Positions 10,503 through 21,500 of a DNA stretch of 64,000 nucleotides are shown here, one piece after another. Where the stretch lies: positions 39,982,723 through 40,046,722 of the forward strand of contig OU342634.1 in NCBI GenBank assembly GCA_910589415.1, in the 5' to 3' direction. A program made the position numbers and the translations under genes. This stretch comes from Malachius bipustulatus. Taxonomy: Eukaryota; Arthropoda; Insecta; Coleoptera; Melyridae. Under the pieces are notes generated by a model. It was not told the DNA's origin. It made no database searches and saw nothing but the letters and a program-made list of their open reading frames with translations. How positions within the stretch are numbered: the first letter of the stretch is position 1; the number at the start of each line of letters is the position of its first letter.

Positions 10503-10679
10503 TATTATAATAAAGTAAATAAATTATTATAATAAATCGTAAATACTTGAGCATAATAATCCGGCAAAAAATAAAATGAATGAATCTGTTCTCAATTCTT
10601 CTTGAAACCTTCCTTTTCTATTACAATATTACAATACAATACCGTTGATTATCTATCTACGAGACTTCTCATTGTGCTA

Positions 10680-11052
10680 GTGCTCCCTGATGATGTATTC
10701 TTTTTCGCAACGTCTTTCTGGCGAGCGCGAGCGAGACAACGAACGAGCAACAGGTATTGAGGTGGGGAGGTTCACCTGTGTGAGAATTCAGAGGTTACTT
10801 TTGTATTCGGTTACGGCGAGAATACTTATATCTTACTTATTCTATTCTAGTAGACGTGTAGTAATTTGCGCGGTCGTAGTGAGTGTGTTATTTTCGGCTG
10901 ACATTGACTGTGTTGTATTATTGTCGTGGGTGTTTGTTGTAAATAATTTTTATCTGCTATTATTATTATTATTTTGTCTCAGAAATTTGCATTTTTTTTG
11001 TGAAGTTGGTAACTAGAGACCTATTAACCGAAGCAGTGGATTTATAAACTGG
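10680..11052 (+). other. Possible 5' exon (GC-richer, ends at GTAAGT)
   Basis: A locally GC-richer stretch containing GCGAGCGCGAGCGAG-like sequence stands out from its flanks. It ends in CTG followed by GTAAGT, a consensus splice donor, and an earlier alternative donor follows AACAG near 10751. An open frame (10690-11016, 108 aa) is hydrophobic at its end and matches nothing I recognise. A non-coding first exon is the more likely reading. It could also be a repeat seen only once here. Confidence 0.25.
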
Positions 11053-12306
11053 TAAGTTTATTCTACGTAATTATACCCAACTCGTTGGTAAATTTAATCA
11101 ATTTACCTATTCTACGCACTGATAAGAATAATAACGAATCGATTTTTAATCATCAATATTTATAGGTACCTACTTAAGCCGACTTGAAATTTTAATAAAA
11201 ATTTAAAATAACAAACAGAGGGTAGGCTACATCACTTATCAAAGGCCATTTTATTTACTTACTTTTTACCAACCTTACCAACAGGGCAGCTGTTTTATTT
11301 TTATTAAAACTCATCAGAATTTAGGATCAATTACAATTTAATTGCAAGTCGGTACCTCTTCATTTATTAGACAATATGACAATATAGGTAACTCGGCCAA
11401 AAACCGGCTTTATTGCTATAAATAATAAATTAAATATACTCGAAAAATCTTAGAAAAGGGTTTGCACCTTCTCTTCCTCTAATTGAAAAACTAGTTGATA
11501 AGTAAATAGTTCCTTTATTTACTTAATTAAAAATTATAATTATATTAACGAGATTATTAATATTATTTAATTATTACATTCTAAAAGCCGTTAAGGCTTA
11601 TGGTAGCCTTTAGTATTTATCCTTTATATACAATATTAGACTAATAAAATGTTCCGTTCCTTTGAAAAGGTTAAACAGTCCGTTAACCAAGGTCTCGTTA
11701 CAAGGAGACCTGCCGGCAGCAGGATTTGTCCCAGGCCGGCATTATGCGAGTTCGTCTCAGTGCTGTGCACTCAAATATTCTCGCAAATATTACATGAGAA
11801 AGCTGTCTCATCTTCTTCATTTTAGAGCCTTCATTCGAGCTCTTCTCTGAAGAGTAAAGATCCCTATCTTATGTATGTAGGTAATTTCTCGAGTGACAAT
11901 GTCCTGTGAGAAGTCCCATCACTGTTCTTAGTCTGCATTTTGTTTAAATACAAGATACAGAATTTCTTTGACAATAGGAATTTCACCATTGACTTGTCAA
12001 GCTTATTTCCTGGTATGCGGTACCAGTTATAGCTCTCCCATTGAGCTACTTCAACCATTTTGTTTCTAATGTCAAACACTGATTCTAGATTCAGGGACAG
12101 CGAACGCTAATACTGCTGAGTCTCGTTGGTATCTATCTGGCTAAATCGAGGACTAGGTGTTTTGGACACGGTTATTCACTCTCGTCTTAACCCTATAGCC
12201 CTTATGCACCAATCTTTCACAATGTTCAGAGCCGCTTGCGTGTCTGAAGTTGTCTTAATAGGAGAGGCGTTTTAGGAAAAAAATGGAAGTTCAGAGAAAA
12301 GTTTCG
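11053..12306. other. Gene-free stretch
   Basis: AT-rich to about 11640, then a more balanced segment (11645-12240) with an unrecognised minus-strand frame at 11864-12079. Nothing firm. Confidence 0.4.
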
Positions 12307-13432
12307 CTATAGTTTTGATTTCCCACGCTGTATGTTTTTTTGGGTCTCTGAATATGAATTTGAAGTTTGTAGAGAAAAATTTGGTCAGAACTTTTTTCAT
12401 AGACAAGCTACACTCTCATTGTGAACGAAGCCCTGTCTTTGGCTGAACGTATTGAGAGGTGGTGGAGAGAATATATCGACCTATGTGGTCATCCTCACGG
12501 GTCGTTGCCAACGTTGAGAAAGTATTCTTCCTGAAACCAGGAAAAGAAAACTTCCTCCAACCAGCTACTCTTCTGTACATGTTTTGCAAAACAAAACATT
12601 AAACCATTAAAGAACACATCATGTTTCTCCACGCAATGAGTGAGTGTGATACAACTTCAACACCTTACACCCTTACAAGGAAATTTGAAGTTATTGAAAA
12701 CTTTCACCAAAACCCCCACCTTGCCGATGTTGTAAATGTGTTCAAAAACCCTGAGGCAACTCCAGCAGCCGGGGAAACATTCCTGATCAATGTTATAAGA
12801 AGATTCCTGCTTTCAAGATCTCATCAAAAAAGCTACACTACCACCATCAGTTGCTGCAGTCACACAGCACAGTTTTGGGTCTATCACCAAGTGCAGCAAT
12901 GGCTGGGAGTTGAGAAAAATGCCGAAGATTGGAGATAGAAACGAGCAAGAAATTGCTCCTGCTTCTACCGAACTGTTGCGTATGATGTCAGGCAGATGCG
13001 GCAAGACCTGAGCAAAAAGAATATGTATAGGTAGCTGCAAAAAAGCAGGTCTCGATTGCACCAATCTGTGCAGTGTGCATCAACTGTGAGGGTTTGTGCA
13101 ATAACGTGACAATCGAGACAGATCAATTAATTTTTTCAATTACTTTCCCTGTAAGAATATGTTTTTTAGGGCTCTCTAGCGGCGAAACGGTTAGTCTTAA
13201 AAAAACGTCAAGTATGAAAAAGTAGGAAATTTTGTCTACTTTAATTCCGTAAAGAGTGAAATTATCAAAAAACCTCTTCCTTTCTGAGATATAGGCCAAA
13301 AACTGAACAAAGTACAAAAAATTGGCAAAAAAGTGCCCAAGAACAAATTTTCTGGTCAAATTTTTGCCTGCAAACTTCAAATTCGTTTTAAGCGACCTAA
13401 TCAGGGACAGGGGGTGAAAAAATCAGAACTAT
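12307..13432 (+). mobile_element. TIR element copy 1 carrying a decayed GCDTTS-family gene
   Basis: The left end 12307-12391 is the reverse complement, with mismatches, of the right end 13350-13432. Both begin with an ACTATA/TATAGT terminus and include a GAATTTGAAGTTTG-like core. The gene relic at 12419-13110 lies between them. A second element at about 29.8-31.5 kb has the same ends and the same gene family, and a solo end lies at 19545-19835. The repeated pairing of ends and gene suggests that the gene travels as cargo or as part of the element. Confidence 0.65.
12419..13110 (+). pseudogene. GCDTTS-family gene relic (copy 1)
   Basis: The clearest open piece is 12621-12938, with FLHAMSECDTTS followed by NVFKNPEATP and YHQVQQWLG. 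I recall this as a repetitive, uncharacterised family of insects and cnidarians, often with a (G)CDTTS word and a cysteine-rich tail. The CDTTS word resembles the aspartate loop of XPG/PIN-like nucleases, but this is only a suggestion. Upstream (12480-12620) the frame is broken. Downstream the tail is out of frame and has stops near 12936 and 13031. Not functional as written. Confidence 0.55.
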
Positions 13433-14149
13433 ACCAAAATTCCTTCTACTAAGAATCCTAATATGCCTAGCCCTCGGCCTAGCCTAAATCATTTTCCCCG
13501 CATTACTAATATAATATGACTAAATCGTCCTTATAATCCTGGGAATGGTGTATTTTTTCTTATATTTATCTCTTTGAATAGATCGTTCAGTAGGTATCAT
13601 ATTTCATAACGGAAAAGATAAGACTCCAAAGTCCTGCCAAAAGTTGCGTGGACTCTTCAGCCTCCATACCTCGCTCCAAACATATCACTCAACTGATCAT
13701 TGGTTGTGGTTTCTGGTGACAACAAACCTCGCAACAACCCCATGCATGAGTTCTTGCGGGAAAAACCATGAGCTGCCCAAAATGATCAAGGAAGTAGCCA
13801 TGATTGACCGCCAAAAAAATTTGGTTTCACTACCCTTTGGTAAGGGAAGAGGAACATTTTTGACCATCTATTAGTTTTTTTCCTTTCAACAAGGAAAATC
13901 TCGAAGTTCTCTCTGTAAAAAAGATTGATACAAATTCTTCTCAGAAGTTATTTCAACATTTATTACCCCTTTCCGGCTTTTGACCATTCTGTTTGAGTAA
14001 TAATTAATTAGGCCCTTTTCACTACATTTCATGGGAAAAGAATATTAGATTGGTTGAAGATTGAAAAATTAAAGCTCGAAATGAATTTGTAGGAGTGGCC
14101 ATGCCCCTCAATCTAAAGATAACAATTGAAAGTAGGTGTACACTGGAAT
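13433..14149. other. Gene-free stretch with an unrecognised 76-aa frame
   Basis: A plus-strand frame at 13644-13874 is somewhat GC-rich and has several cysteines, but I recognise no family. Nothing else is supported. Confidence 0.35.
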
Positions 14150-14670
14150 TCCGGTGGAAGTAAGTGGAAGTTTGGTGGAAATTTGCTGGAGGTATGTGGA
14201 AGTTTTTCAAAACTGGAAGTAGGTGAACTAGATTTTTGGCGGTGGTTTACCTCTGTATGTGGAAGTTGAAGTTTGGTGGAAGTAAGTGGAAATTTGGTGG
14301 AAGTATGTGGAAGTATGTGGAAGTTTGGTGGAAATTTGTTGGAACTATGATGGAGGTATGTGAAAGTTTTTTAAAACTGGAAGTTGGTGTACAAGATTTT
14401 TGCCGGCGGTTTACCGGAAAGTAAGTGGAACTTTGTTGGAAGCGAGGTTGGAAATATGGTGGAGGTATGTGGAAGTTTTTCAAAACTAGTAGTAGGTGTA
14501 CTAGATTTTTGGCTGCGGTTTACCTCTGTATGTGGAAGTTGAAGTTTGGTGACAGTAAGTTGAAATTTGGTGGAATTATGTGAAAGTATGTGGAAGTTTG
14601 TTGGAAGTATGGTGGGAGTATGTGGAAGTTTTTTCAAAACTGGAGGTAGGTGTACAAGATTTTGGCCGGC
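14150..14670 (+). repeat. Two-level GGAAGT minisatellite
   Basis: A GTGGAAGT-type word is repeated dozens of times within a higher-order unit of about 260 bp. The unit is marked by a CTAGATTTTTGGC/ACAAGATTTTTGCC block and by GGTTTACC, and recurs near 14228, 14390, 14500 and 14655. The long open frames on both strands here are by-products of the repeat. Confidence 0.85.
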
Positions 14671-15652
14671 GGATTATTCCTCGGATTAGAGTACCTGTTA
14701 TCAATTAGTGTTTTCAAGCTGACTAATCTTTGAACCAATTATGTTCAAACTGTTCCCCTCAATAGTTCCGTGCATGATAGGATTATAATTTTTGAATCAA
14801 ATGATTTTGAAATTTTTTTGTCTTTTGAAAATCTTGATTTTTTTGTACACTCGGTGGGTTGTAGCTTCAAAAATCTAGTAGCACTGTAAATAAAAAATAT
14901 TTACAAATGCATAAAAAATGGGGCAAATGTCATTGTTCCAATTAATACATATCAATTATTAGCTTTTATATTCTCTAAAACGTCCCGCAGGGTTATTCAC
15001 CTAAACAAATGTAACACTAATTTGACTGAATTGTTAGTGCTAAGCAAACAAGTTTAATCATTTAACCATATGAAATAGATTTTAATTACGTGGGCACGGA
15101 TTGTTTGAACTTTTATATTAATTTATACAATACTCACACATGCAAAGATTATGACTTGAGCTTAATCTATATGTATATGGGCTGGATTTTACACATAACA
15201 AATTTAAATATAGATTTATGCTAATCTTAGCTACGTCTATTTATACATGACATGTGACAAAAAAATTAAAAGCTGTTATATACTACTTTATATAGCGTGA
15301 TATGAGAATTATGTAAGATGAGCGAAGATGGACAGTCATTTTTATAATCTTGGCTGTTAATAGTTTATAACATGTTCTTGGTTAAGTAAATCTATTACTT
15401 AAACCCATAATTTCGTAAATTGGTAATATGAGGATTTTTGCAATATTACTTAATTATTTATTATTAAGTTTGTTTGAAGACTGTAGTAATATGCTGGCTT
15501 ATCTTGCTAAAATGTTGGCTGAAGATGATTTGGGCAAGATTTGAGAATTTGAATTGCGCAAACTCATGCAGTACCCATCAGCGAGGTACCTAATAGATAC
15601 TGATACCACCAAATACTTTTCAATATAAAATAATAAGATAGAATAAAGATAC
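14671..15652. other. Gene-free AT-rich stretch
   Basis: Only AT-rich unique-looking sequence is visible. Confidence 0.45.
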
Positions 15653-15700
15653 CGTTTGGGCCAGGCAGTCCCGGATCTGGTTTCCCCATTTCCCATTGAT
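15653..15700 (-). other. Possible 48-bp minus-strand exon
   Basis: On the minus strand a pyrimidine-rich TTTTTATTCGCAG is followed by 48 GC-richer bases and then by GTATCTTT. This is acceptor, exon and donor in the right order. The length is a multiple of three and all three phases are open. One phase reads with a G-P-rich word GKPDPGLPGPNG. No family was recognised. It could be a small cassette exon in a long intron, or chance. Confidence 0.3.
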
Positions 15701-16779
15701 CTGCGAATAAAAACTTAATTTCATATTAATGATCATACGAAGAAGAAATAAGTCGATAAGTATCAGTGCTATTACCTTTAGAGGATTGTCTCTCTAATAA
15801 TAATTAAGAATTGTGGTTAAAGCTTCCCAGGAGACCAGTTTTAATTTATTTCTTTACATGAGGACTTAGCAGAAAAAGCCAAATTCCCATCGCAAAATGG
15901 AAACTCATTAAGAATATAAAAAGACTCCTCGACTAGACACTTTTAAACAAACCGCCTCGCTAATTGGTACATTCCTAAAGGTCGCGTCCGGTTAAAAAAT
16001 GTTTTAAACAGTGAGTTGCTCTTTAAAATTGTTCTGCATGATAAATAAGTTTTGATAGAAGAAACTAAAACTGCACTGTTACTTACAACAAAAAAGTATC
16101 TTGGTGCATATTTGATTAGGTATTTTTGCTGCAGTGTCCCTTGAATTTAAATTTAATAATAAGTCATTGACAGAAAAACGAGTACAAGAATAATTTCATA
16201 GATCATATCGATTAGATTAAATATTAAAAGGCCATGGTTCTGGTTCTAACAAGGCGAGACCTCGCCACATTTTGTTCTCTAAATTATGCTCATTATCATT
16301 TGCTGTTCACATTATTTTTTTTTTAATAAGCGGACTTAATCTACCAGGCATCCGCAAATTATTGAATACTAGAAAAACGCACCATTTCTTCACGATAGAT
16401 ATTTGCCTTCAAGTATTCTAACGTTTGTGGACGATTAATAAAAACTTTACTTTTCGAGTTTGTATAAGAAAAAAATCTGGTGCGTTGTCAAATCTGGGAA
16501 TGAGGCGAAAACTCAGCATTACGTACCATTTGAGAACAGCCTGGAAGAGAAAAAACCTTCTTGCGCATCAATCGCAGAAATAGTGTATTTTTATGCGATT
16601 CAATTCTGAATATTTTCACCGCTTTTTAAATTGGCTTTCTGAAATTTTCCATAGTCAGGTCATATTAGCGTAGTGGTTTACTGAGAAAATTTCATTTCAT
16701 TTAGTTTGAAAACGTGTCTTAGAATGGATATTTAAATTTAACAAAATAAAAAAAAATTGACAAATTTTTAAATTTTTTT
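15701..16779. other. Gene-free stretch
   Basis: The only feature is the block 16555-16655, which is inverted with respect to 2797-2890. Confidence 0.45.
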
Positions 16780-18200
16780 CCTTTTCCCGTGTCCGCCACT
16801 GGCTAACTTTACTTAAAAAATGCTATTCTTCACACTACCTTTAATAAATTTGCAAAAAGTGAAAGGGGAATTTTGAAAACCGAAAATTTGAAATTTTAGA
16901 GGAATAAACATCATGTAAAAATATTCGAATATCTCCGCCATTTTTCTTATTTGCTTCTTGAAATTTTTCAGAGTTAGGGGTTATTCGTATAGTTGTCTAC
17001 TGGAAAAACTTCAGCTCAATTCCTTCAAAAAAGGCTCATAAACGGTTATAGAAATTTAGCCATTTTTACCCTTTTCCTACCCACGCCACTGGCTTATTAA
17101 TGAAAAATATACAAATTTTACTGCATTAACTCAAATTTAAAATATTTTTCTTCCAATCGTGTTAATTTGGTTTAAATTTGTTTTTCTAACTTGCTTATAG
17201 GTAGGTAGGTATAGGGGTTCAAAATCTGGCAATTTTTTCTAAAATTGAAAAGGCCGCCATTTTGAAACGGCTCGATTTTACTCAAATACAGTACCAGACG
17301 ACTCCTTGCGGCTATCTTACTCATAAAAAATTTCAGCCCCTTAGATTGAAAACTGCGACCAGAAACCGTGCCTCATAGACGGTTTTTGTTTTTAATTTGG
17401 AGGGACACCCTGTAGAAGTAGCGCAGCTTTAGGGAATTTTTTTTACGAAAATCAAATGTCATTTCAAAGTTTCACAAGGGTAAAAAATTTCGTTCACTAA
17501 TCCTTAAATATGAAGTTACAGCAGCGGTTTTAAAATTTTAAAGAAATAAACATCATATGAAAAAAATATTAATATCTCCGCCATTTTTCTTATTTACTTC
17601 TGGAAACTTTTAAGGGTTAAAGGATATTGATATTAGTGTACTTGCCTACTGTGAAAATTTCAGTTCAATTTCTTTAAAAATGAACTCATAAACGGTTATA
17701 GAAATTTAGACATTTTTACCCTTTTCCTACCCACGCCACTGGCTTATGAATATAAATAATGCCAATTTTATTGCTTTAATTCAAATTTCAAATAGTTTTC
17801 TTCCAATCTTGTTAATTTTATTTTGAAGTTTTATTGCCATCTTGCTCATACAGGGACTCAAAAAATAGCAAATTTTCCAAAAATTCAAATGGCTGCCATT
17901 TTTAAACGGCTTGGCCGATTTTGCTCAAGTACAATACCAGACCACTCCTTGTGGATATCTTACTCCCACAAAAATTTCAGCCTCCTAGATTCAAAACTGC
18001 GACCTGAAATGATACCACAAGAACCGGATGTCTGGAACTTTGAAGGGACACCCTGTAGAAGTGATGGGACTTTTGGAAATTTTTTCAACGAAAATCTAAC
18101 GTCATTCCAAGGATTTACAAGAATCCAAAATTTCGTTCACTAATCTTGAAAGATAAAGCTACAGGAGCGTTTTGAAAATCGAAATTTCGCGATTTTGGAG
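16780..18200 (+). repeat. 643-bp tandem repeat, about 2.2 units
   Basis: The landmark AGGGACACCCTGTAGAAG occurs at 17401 and at 18044, exactly 643 bp apart. Blocks around ATCTCCGCCATTTTTCTTAT and CATAAACGGTTATAGAAATT recur in order. A third unit starts at 18062 and is cut by the AT-microsatellite at about 18200. Inverted or diverged pieces occur at 1-330, about 24870-25170 and about 26640-26760. Confidence 0.85.
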
Positions 18201-18202
18201 AA

Positions 18203-18210
18203 ATATATAA

Positions 18211-18249
<39 letters not shown>

Positions 18250-18250
18250 C
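18203..18250. repeat. AT microsatellite
   Basis: An (AT)n-rich run ends the third 643-bp unit. A second (TA)n run (18923-18941) lies directly beyond the palindrome. Confidence 0.9.
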
Positions 18251-18285
18251 GATTATTGTGGGAGTAATTGCCGGAATTGATTATC

Positions 18286-18923
18286 CAAATATTTAGGTTC
18301 AGGGCATTCGGCATTAAAAAAAAGGCATTTAATTACATGGTTTTATTGCCATCTCCAACGTTTCGATCCCCATTTGTCAGGCAAAAATTGGATCATCATC
18401 AGGGTAGCAATCACCAGTGATATAAAGGTTCGCTTCACATTACATGGCAAACGATCGTCCTGATAAATGTGGATCTTATTATGTTATTGTCATCTTTGTA
18501 AAACAATTTAAAAACATGAAAATCACAATTACACAAATTGAAATTTAATATTTGTTAATCTAAACGTCGTCAGGCTCATGCAATTCCTCGTTCTTATGTG
18601 AGGAACCTCACATAAGAACGAGGAATTGCATGAGCCTGACGACGTTTAGATTAACAAATATTAAATTTCAATTTGTGTAATTGTGATTTTCATGTTTTTA
18701 AATTGTTTTACAAAGATGACAATAACATAATAAGATCCACATTTATCAGGACGATCGTTTGCCATGTCATGTGAAGCGAACCTTTATATCACTGGTGATT
18801 GCTACCCTGATGATGATCCAATTTTTGCCTGACAAATGGGGATCGAAACGTTGGAGATGGCAATAAAACCATGTAATTAAATGCCTTTTTTTTAATGCCG
18901 AATGCCCTGAACCTAAATATTTG
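18286..18923. repeat. 638-bp near-perfect palindrome
   Basis: Arms 18286-18604 and 18605-18923 are 319 bases each, with no spacer and no indel. I found one mismatch (T18441 against C18768). The centre reads TGTGAGGAACCTCACA. Each arm carries CTGATGA, GATCC, GGATC and GAAAC in an order resembling a hammerhead core. No clear coding content. It could be two head-to-head copies of a retroelement end, a fold-back transposon or an assembly artefact. Confidence 0.95.
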
Positions 18924-18941
18924 TATATATATATATATATC

Positions 18942-19544
18942 GTGGGCAGGTGAATTTTGGAAAACCACTTTTTCGTGATCTGGGGGTCATGATCGGTGGA
19001 CATTTGATGAGTTTGGGTGATTTTCGAAAAGTGATGTCGTCCTCAATAGTGTATTTTTTTGTTAAAAAATACACTAAAAAAATGTCTGTAAGAACAAAGG
19101 CAAAGTTCAGGCGCTGTCTAGCACGCTGAATGTGTGGTATGCTGCTGGAACCAGATTCTTTATGCCAAGCTCTTGTAGCTGAGGTTGAAAAAATTCATGT
19201 GTCATTTTTGGGTATACCGTCTCCTTAACAATAACTGCATATCCCCTGGCATCGTTAAAAAAGAATGGTGAATGATTGGTTTATTTCGGAGAATATGGTA
19301 CTTATATCAAACCGTGCATTCTGTTCAGTAACACACCCTTGCCTACCATTACAAACTATCATTAAGTTTGTGCAAACTTCTTTGAGAATCAGTTATTGGC
19401 TCTAGTTTGATGATAGTTGGAATTGGTATACGAAGACCGCTCAGACAAGGGAGTTTTCGGTTCTCTCTGAACATCAACCCGAACAAGCTCAACATTTCCA
19501 CTTGAAAGACAAGTTAGCTAGGCATTGTATTAGAAAAAAAATGG
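18942..19544. other. Gene-free stretch
   Basis: Unique-looking sequence with no coherent frame. It may contain the decayed interior of the TIR element whose right end follows. Confidence 0.4.
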
Positions 19545-19835
19545 GTTTTCAGAGGAAAATGCAACTAGCAGCCTGTAGTGCATGTTTCAATAAAACGTCA
19601 TTTACAATAAATGTATGAAATTTGGACTGTTTTAATTTTGTATAGAATGGTCTTGTCGAAAAAACGCTTTCTTTCTGAGATTTAGTACAGTATCTGAAAA
19701 AAGTGAGAAAATTTTGACAAACAGTGAAAAAAACAAAGTTCCAGGTCAAATTTATGCCTGCAAAATTCGTGTTCAGCGACCCAAAAAACCTACAGAGTGA
19801 GAAAACAAGAACTATAATAGAAAGCTTCGAGTTCT
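19545..19835 (+). repeat. Solo right end of the GCDTTS-carrying TIR element
   Basis: It matches the right ends at 13200-13432 and 31230-31475. Shared are AACGCTTTCTTTCTGAGAT, a GCGACCCAAAAAACCTACAG-like block, and the terminal AACTATA. No matching left end or gene was recognised upstream. Confidence 0.75.
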
Positions 19836-19850
19836 TGGATTGGGATACGC

Positions 19851-20785
19851 TCTCCTTCTTTGATGAAGATACAGCCTTTTGTGATACAAGTTTCAAAAGA
19901 TGAGTGTTTTAAGCACGTGACAAAAGATTGTCAAACTAGGTCGAGACTAGGCCCAAGAAGTGTTTCTTTTATAACACGTGTTACACAAGAATTTTGTTAA
20001 ATCGTCAAGAAACGACAATTTATAAATTCTAGAAAAATTATATTTTTTAGTGTCAAAGTGACGGTCTTCGCTTTAAATTGGTTTTGTTATCAATTTTAAA
20101 CACTAGTGCATAATAGCATTAACTTTTTTAAGCACGGATGTATAAAACCACACACTTTTAAGCACTAGTGCTTAAAAGACCATCATTATGAAACTGAAAT
20201 TGGCAATCAAAATTTGAACTTTTTAACAAAAACTCAATTTTTGAGAGTTGTCAAGGAAATACCTAGCGATGGGTGGGACATTATTAATAAAAATATCTGT
20301 AAACAGGTTTGAAATGTTTGCAATTGTTGAGAAATCTTTGGAAATATTTGGAAAAATTTATAAATACACTACGCGAAAATGAAAGTGTTGCACCCCAAAA
20401 TTTCGTCTTATTTTGATTGGGGATAACTTTCGATATTCCCAAGGGATTTCAATTTTGTTGTCACACGTCCGCAGCTCCGTCCTTCATTTTTTTGGTTTGT
20501 TGGATCTCAACTCAATAAAACTGCAAAATAATTTTATACAGGGTGCTGTATGAAGGCGTGCAAATTCACTCCACGGTTTTCGTACCCCGTTTTCCAAATT
20601 AATTTTTCTTGTAAGTTTTGATGAGCAAATTTCGAAGCTTGATAATGTCTCATCTCGAAACGGTTTTCGAATTTTCGGTCTAACACCTGTAATTACAGGC
20701 TGATCAAAAAAAAAATCAACTGTTTGCTTTTGACGTGTACACAACTTTTTTCATCGCCAACCGATTTTGAAAATTTAAACCTCAG
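19851..20785 (+). repeat. ~930-bp dispersed repeat, copy A
   Basis: Colinear with 25475-26415. Shared blocks include GTTACACAAGAATTTTG, TTTTAAGCACTAGTGC words, GGGTGGGACATTA and CCACGGTTTTCGTACCCCG. It directly follows the solo TIR end. No long protein is encoded. The family is unknown. Confidence 0.85.
20092..20178. promoter_or_regulatory. Reiterated AAGCACTAGTGC sites with a 24-bp palindrome
   Basis: Two good copies and one degenerate copy of TTTTAA(G/A)CACTAGTGC occur within about 85 bp. The last (20155-20178) is a perfect 24-bp palindrome. Copy B keeps the same three-site layout (about 25756-25835). Protein binding is inference. Confidence 0.45.
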
Positions 20786-21500
20786 GCAAGACAATCGAGG
20801 GACAAAAATTGACTCAGAACAAACCTCGGAACAAACATTAAAAATAAAAGAATGCATAAAAAATTACTCATTTAAATTTCTTCTAAAAGCAGGTTTTTGG
20901 AGAAAAATTAATCGAAAGTCAACCTGTCTTCGAAAAAACGTTAATTTGTGAAAAATTAAAAGAAAATTCTAACAATTGCTAGCTCGTTTCAGTCAAGTAG
21001 TGTATTTGGATGTATTTTCGGTATTTTTGGAAATATTGTGCATGTTTTGGGTTAGTAGTGGCATGCAAATAAGTTACCTTTTGCCGGAAATGTTTCCATT
21101 AATTTCCAAAATGTTTCCAATTAGTTTCAATTAATGATCCAAATACTTCCAAATATTTCAAATATTGAGGAAAATTTCCAAATACCTACATTATACTCAA
21201 AAATGCGGGTTAAATTTGAAAAATCTATACTAAAGTACGTACAATGTACAAATTTTATAAATTTCCACCACCGCCCTATCACCACGGTGGTATTTTTCAT
21301 ACTAAATTGAAAAATAGTGAAGTTTAACAAATCAAAAATTATAAAAAAGGTAAAGTAGAGCCATCATTCTGTTCCAGTTATTCTAAACCGTCGCATATAT
21401 TTCGGAAAAATGTTTCAAAATATGTGGAAACATCTGGAAATATTTGGAAATATTTGGTAATGTTTTGGAAATATTTGACAGCACTTTTTGGAATTGTCAG
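20786..21500. repeat. GGAAATATTT-rich degenerate tandem patches
   Basis: Words like GGAAATATTTGG cluster near 20325-20350, 21060-21170 and 21410-21480, and again near 26015-26060. They are short degenerate tandem patches. No gene. Confidence 0.55.

Noticed and set aside
11864..12240. Minus-strand frames with DTQAALNIVKDW and YNWYRIPGNKLDKSM, reminiscent of a RuvC-III end of a TnpB/Fanzor-type nuclease
   Set aside because: Only one short D-x-x-A-A-L-N-I word fits, no zinc ribbon or other RuvC motif is visible, and the frames contain stops.
14236..14637. Open frames on both strands in the 14.2-14.6 kb block
   Set aside because: They follow directly from the GGAAGT minisatellite, which lacks stops in several frames.
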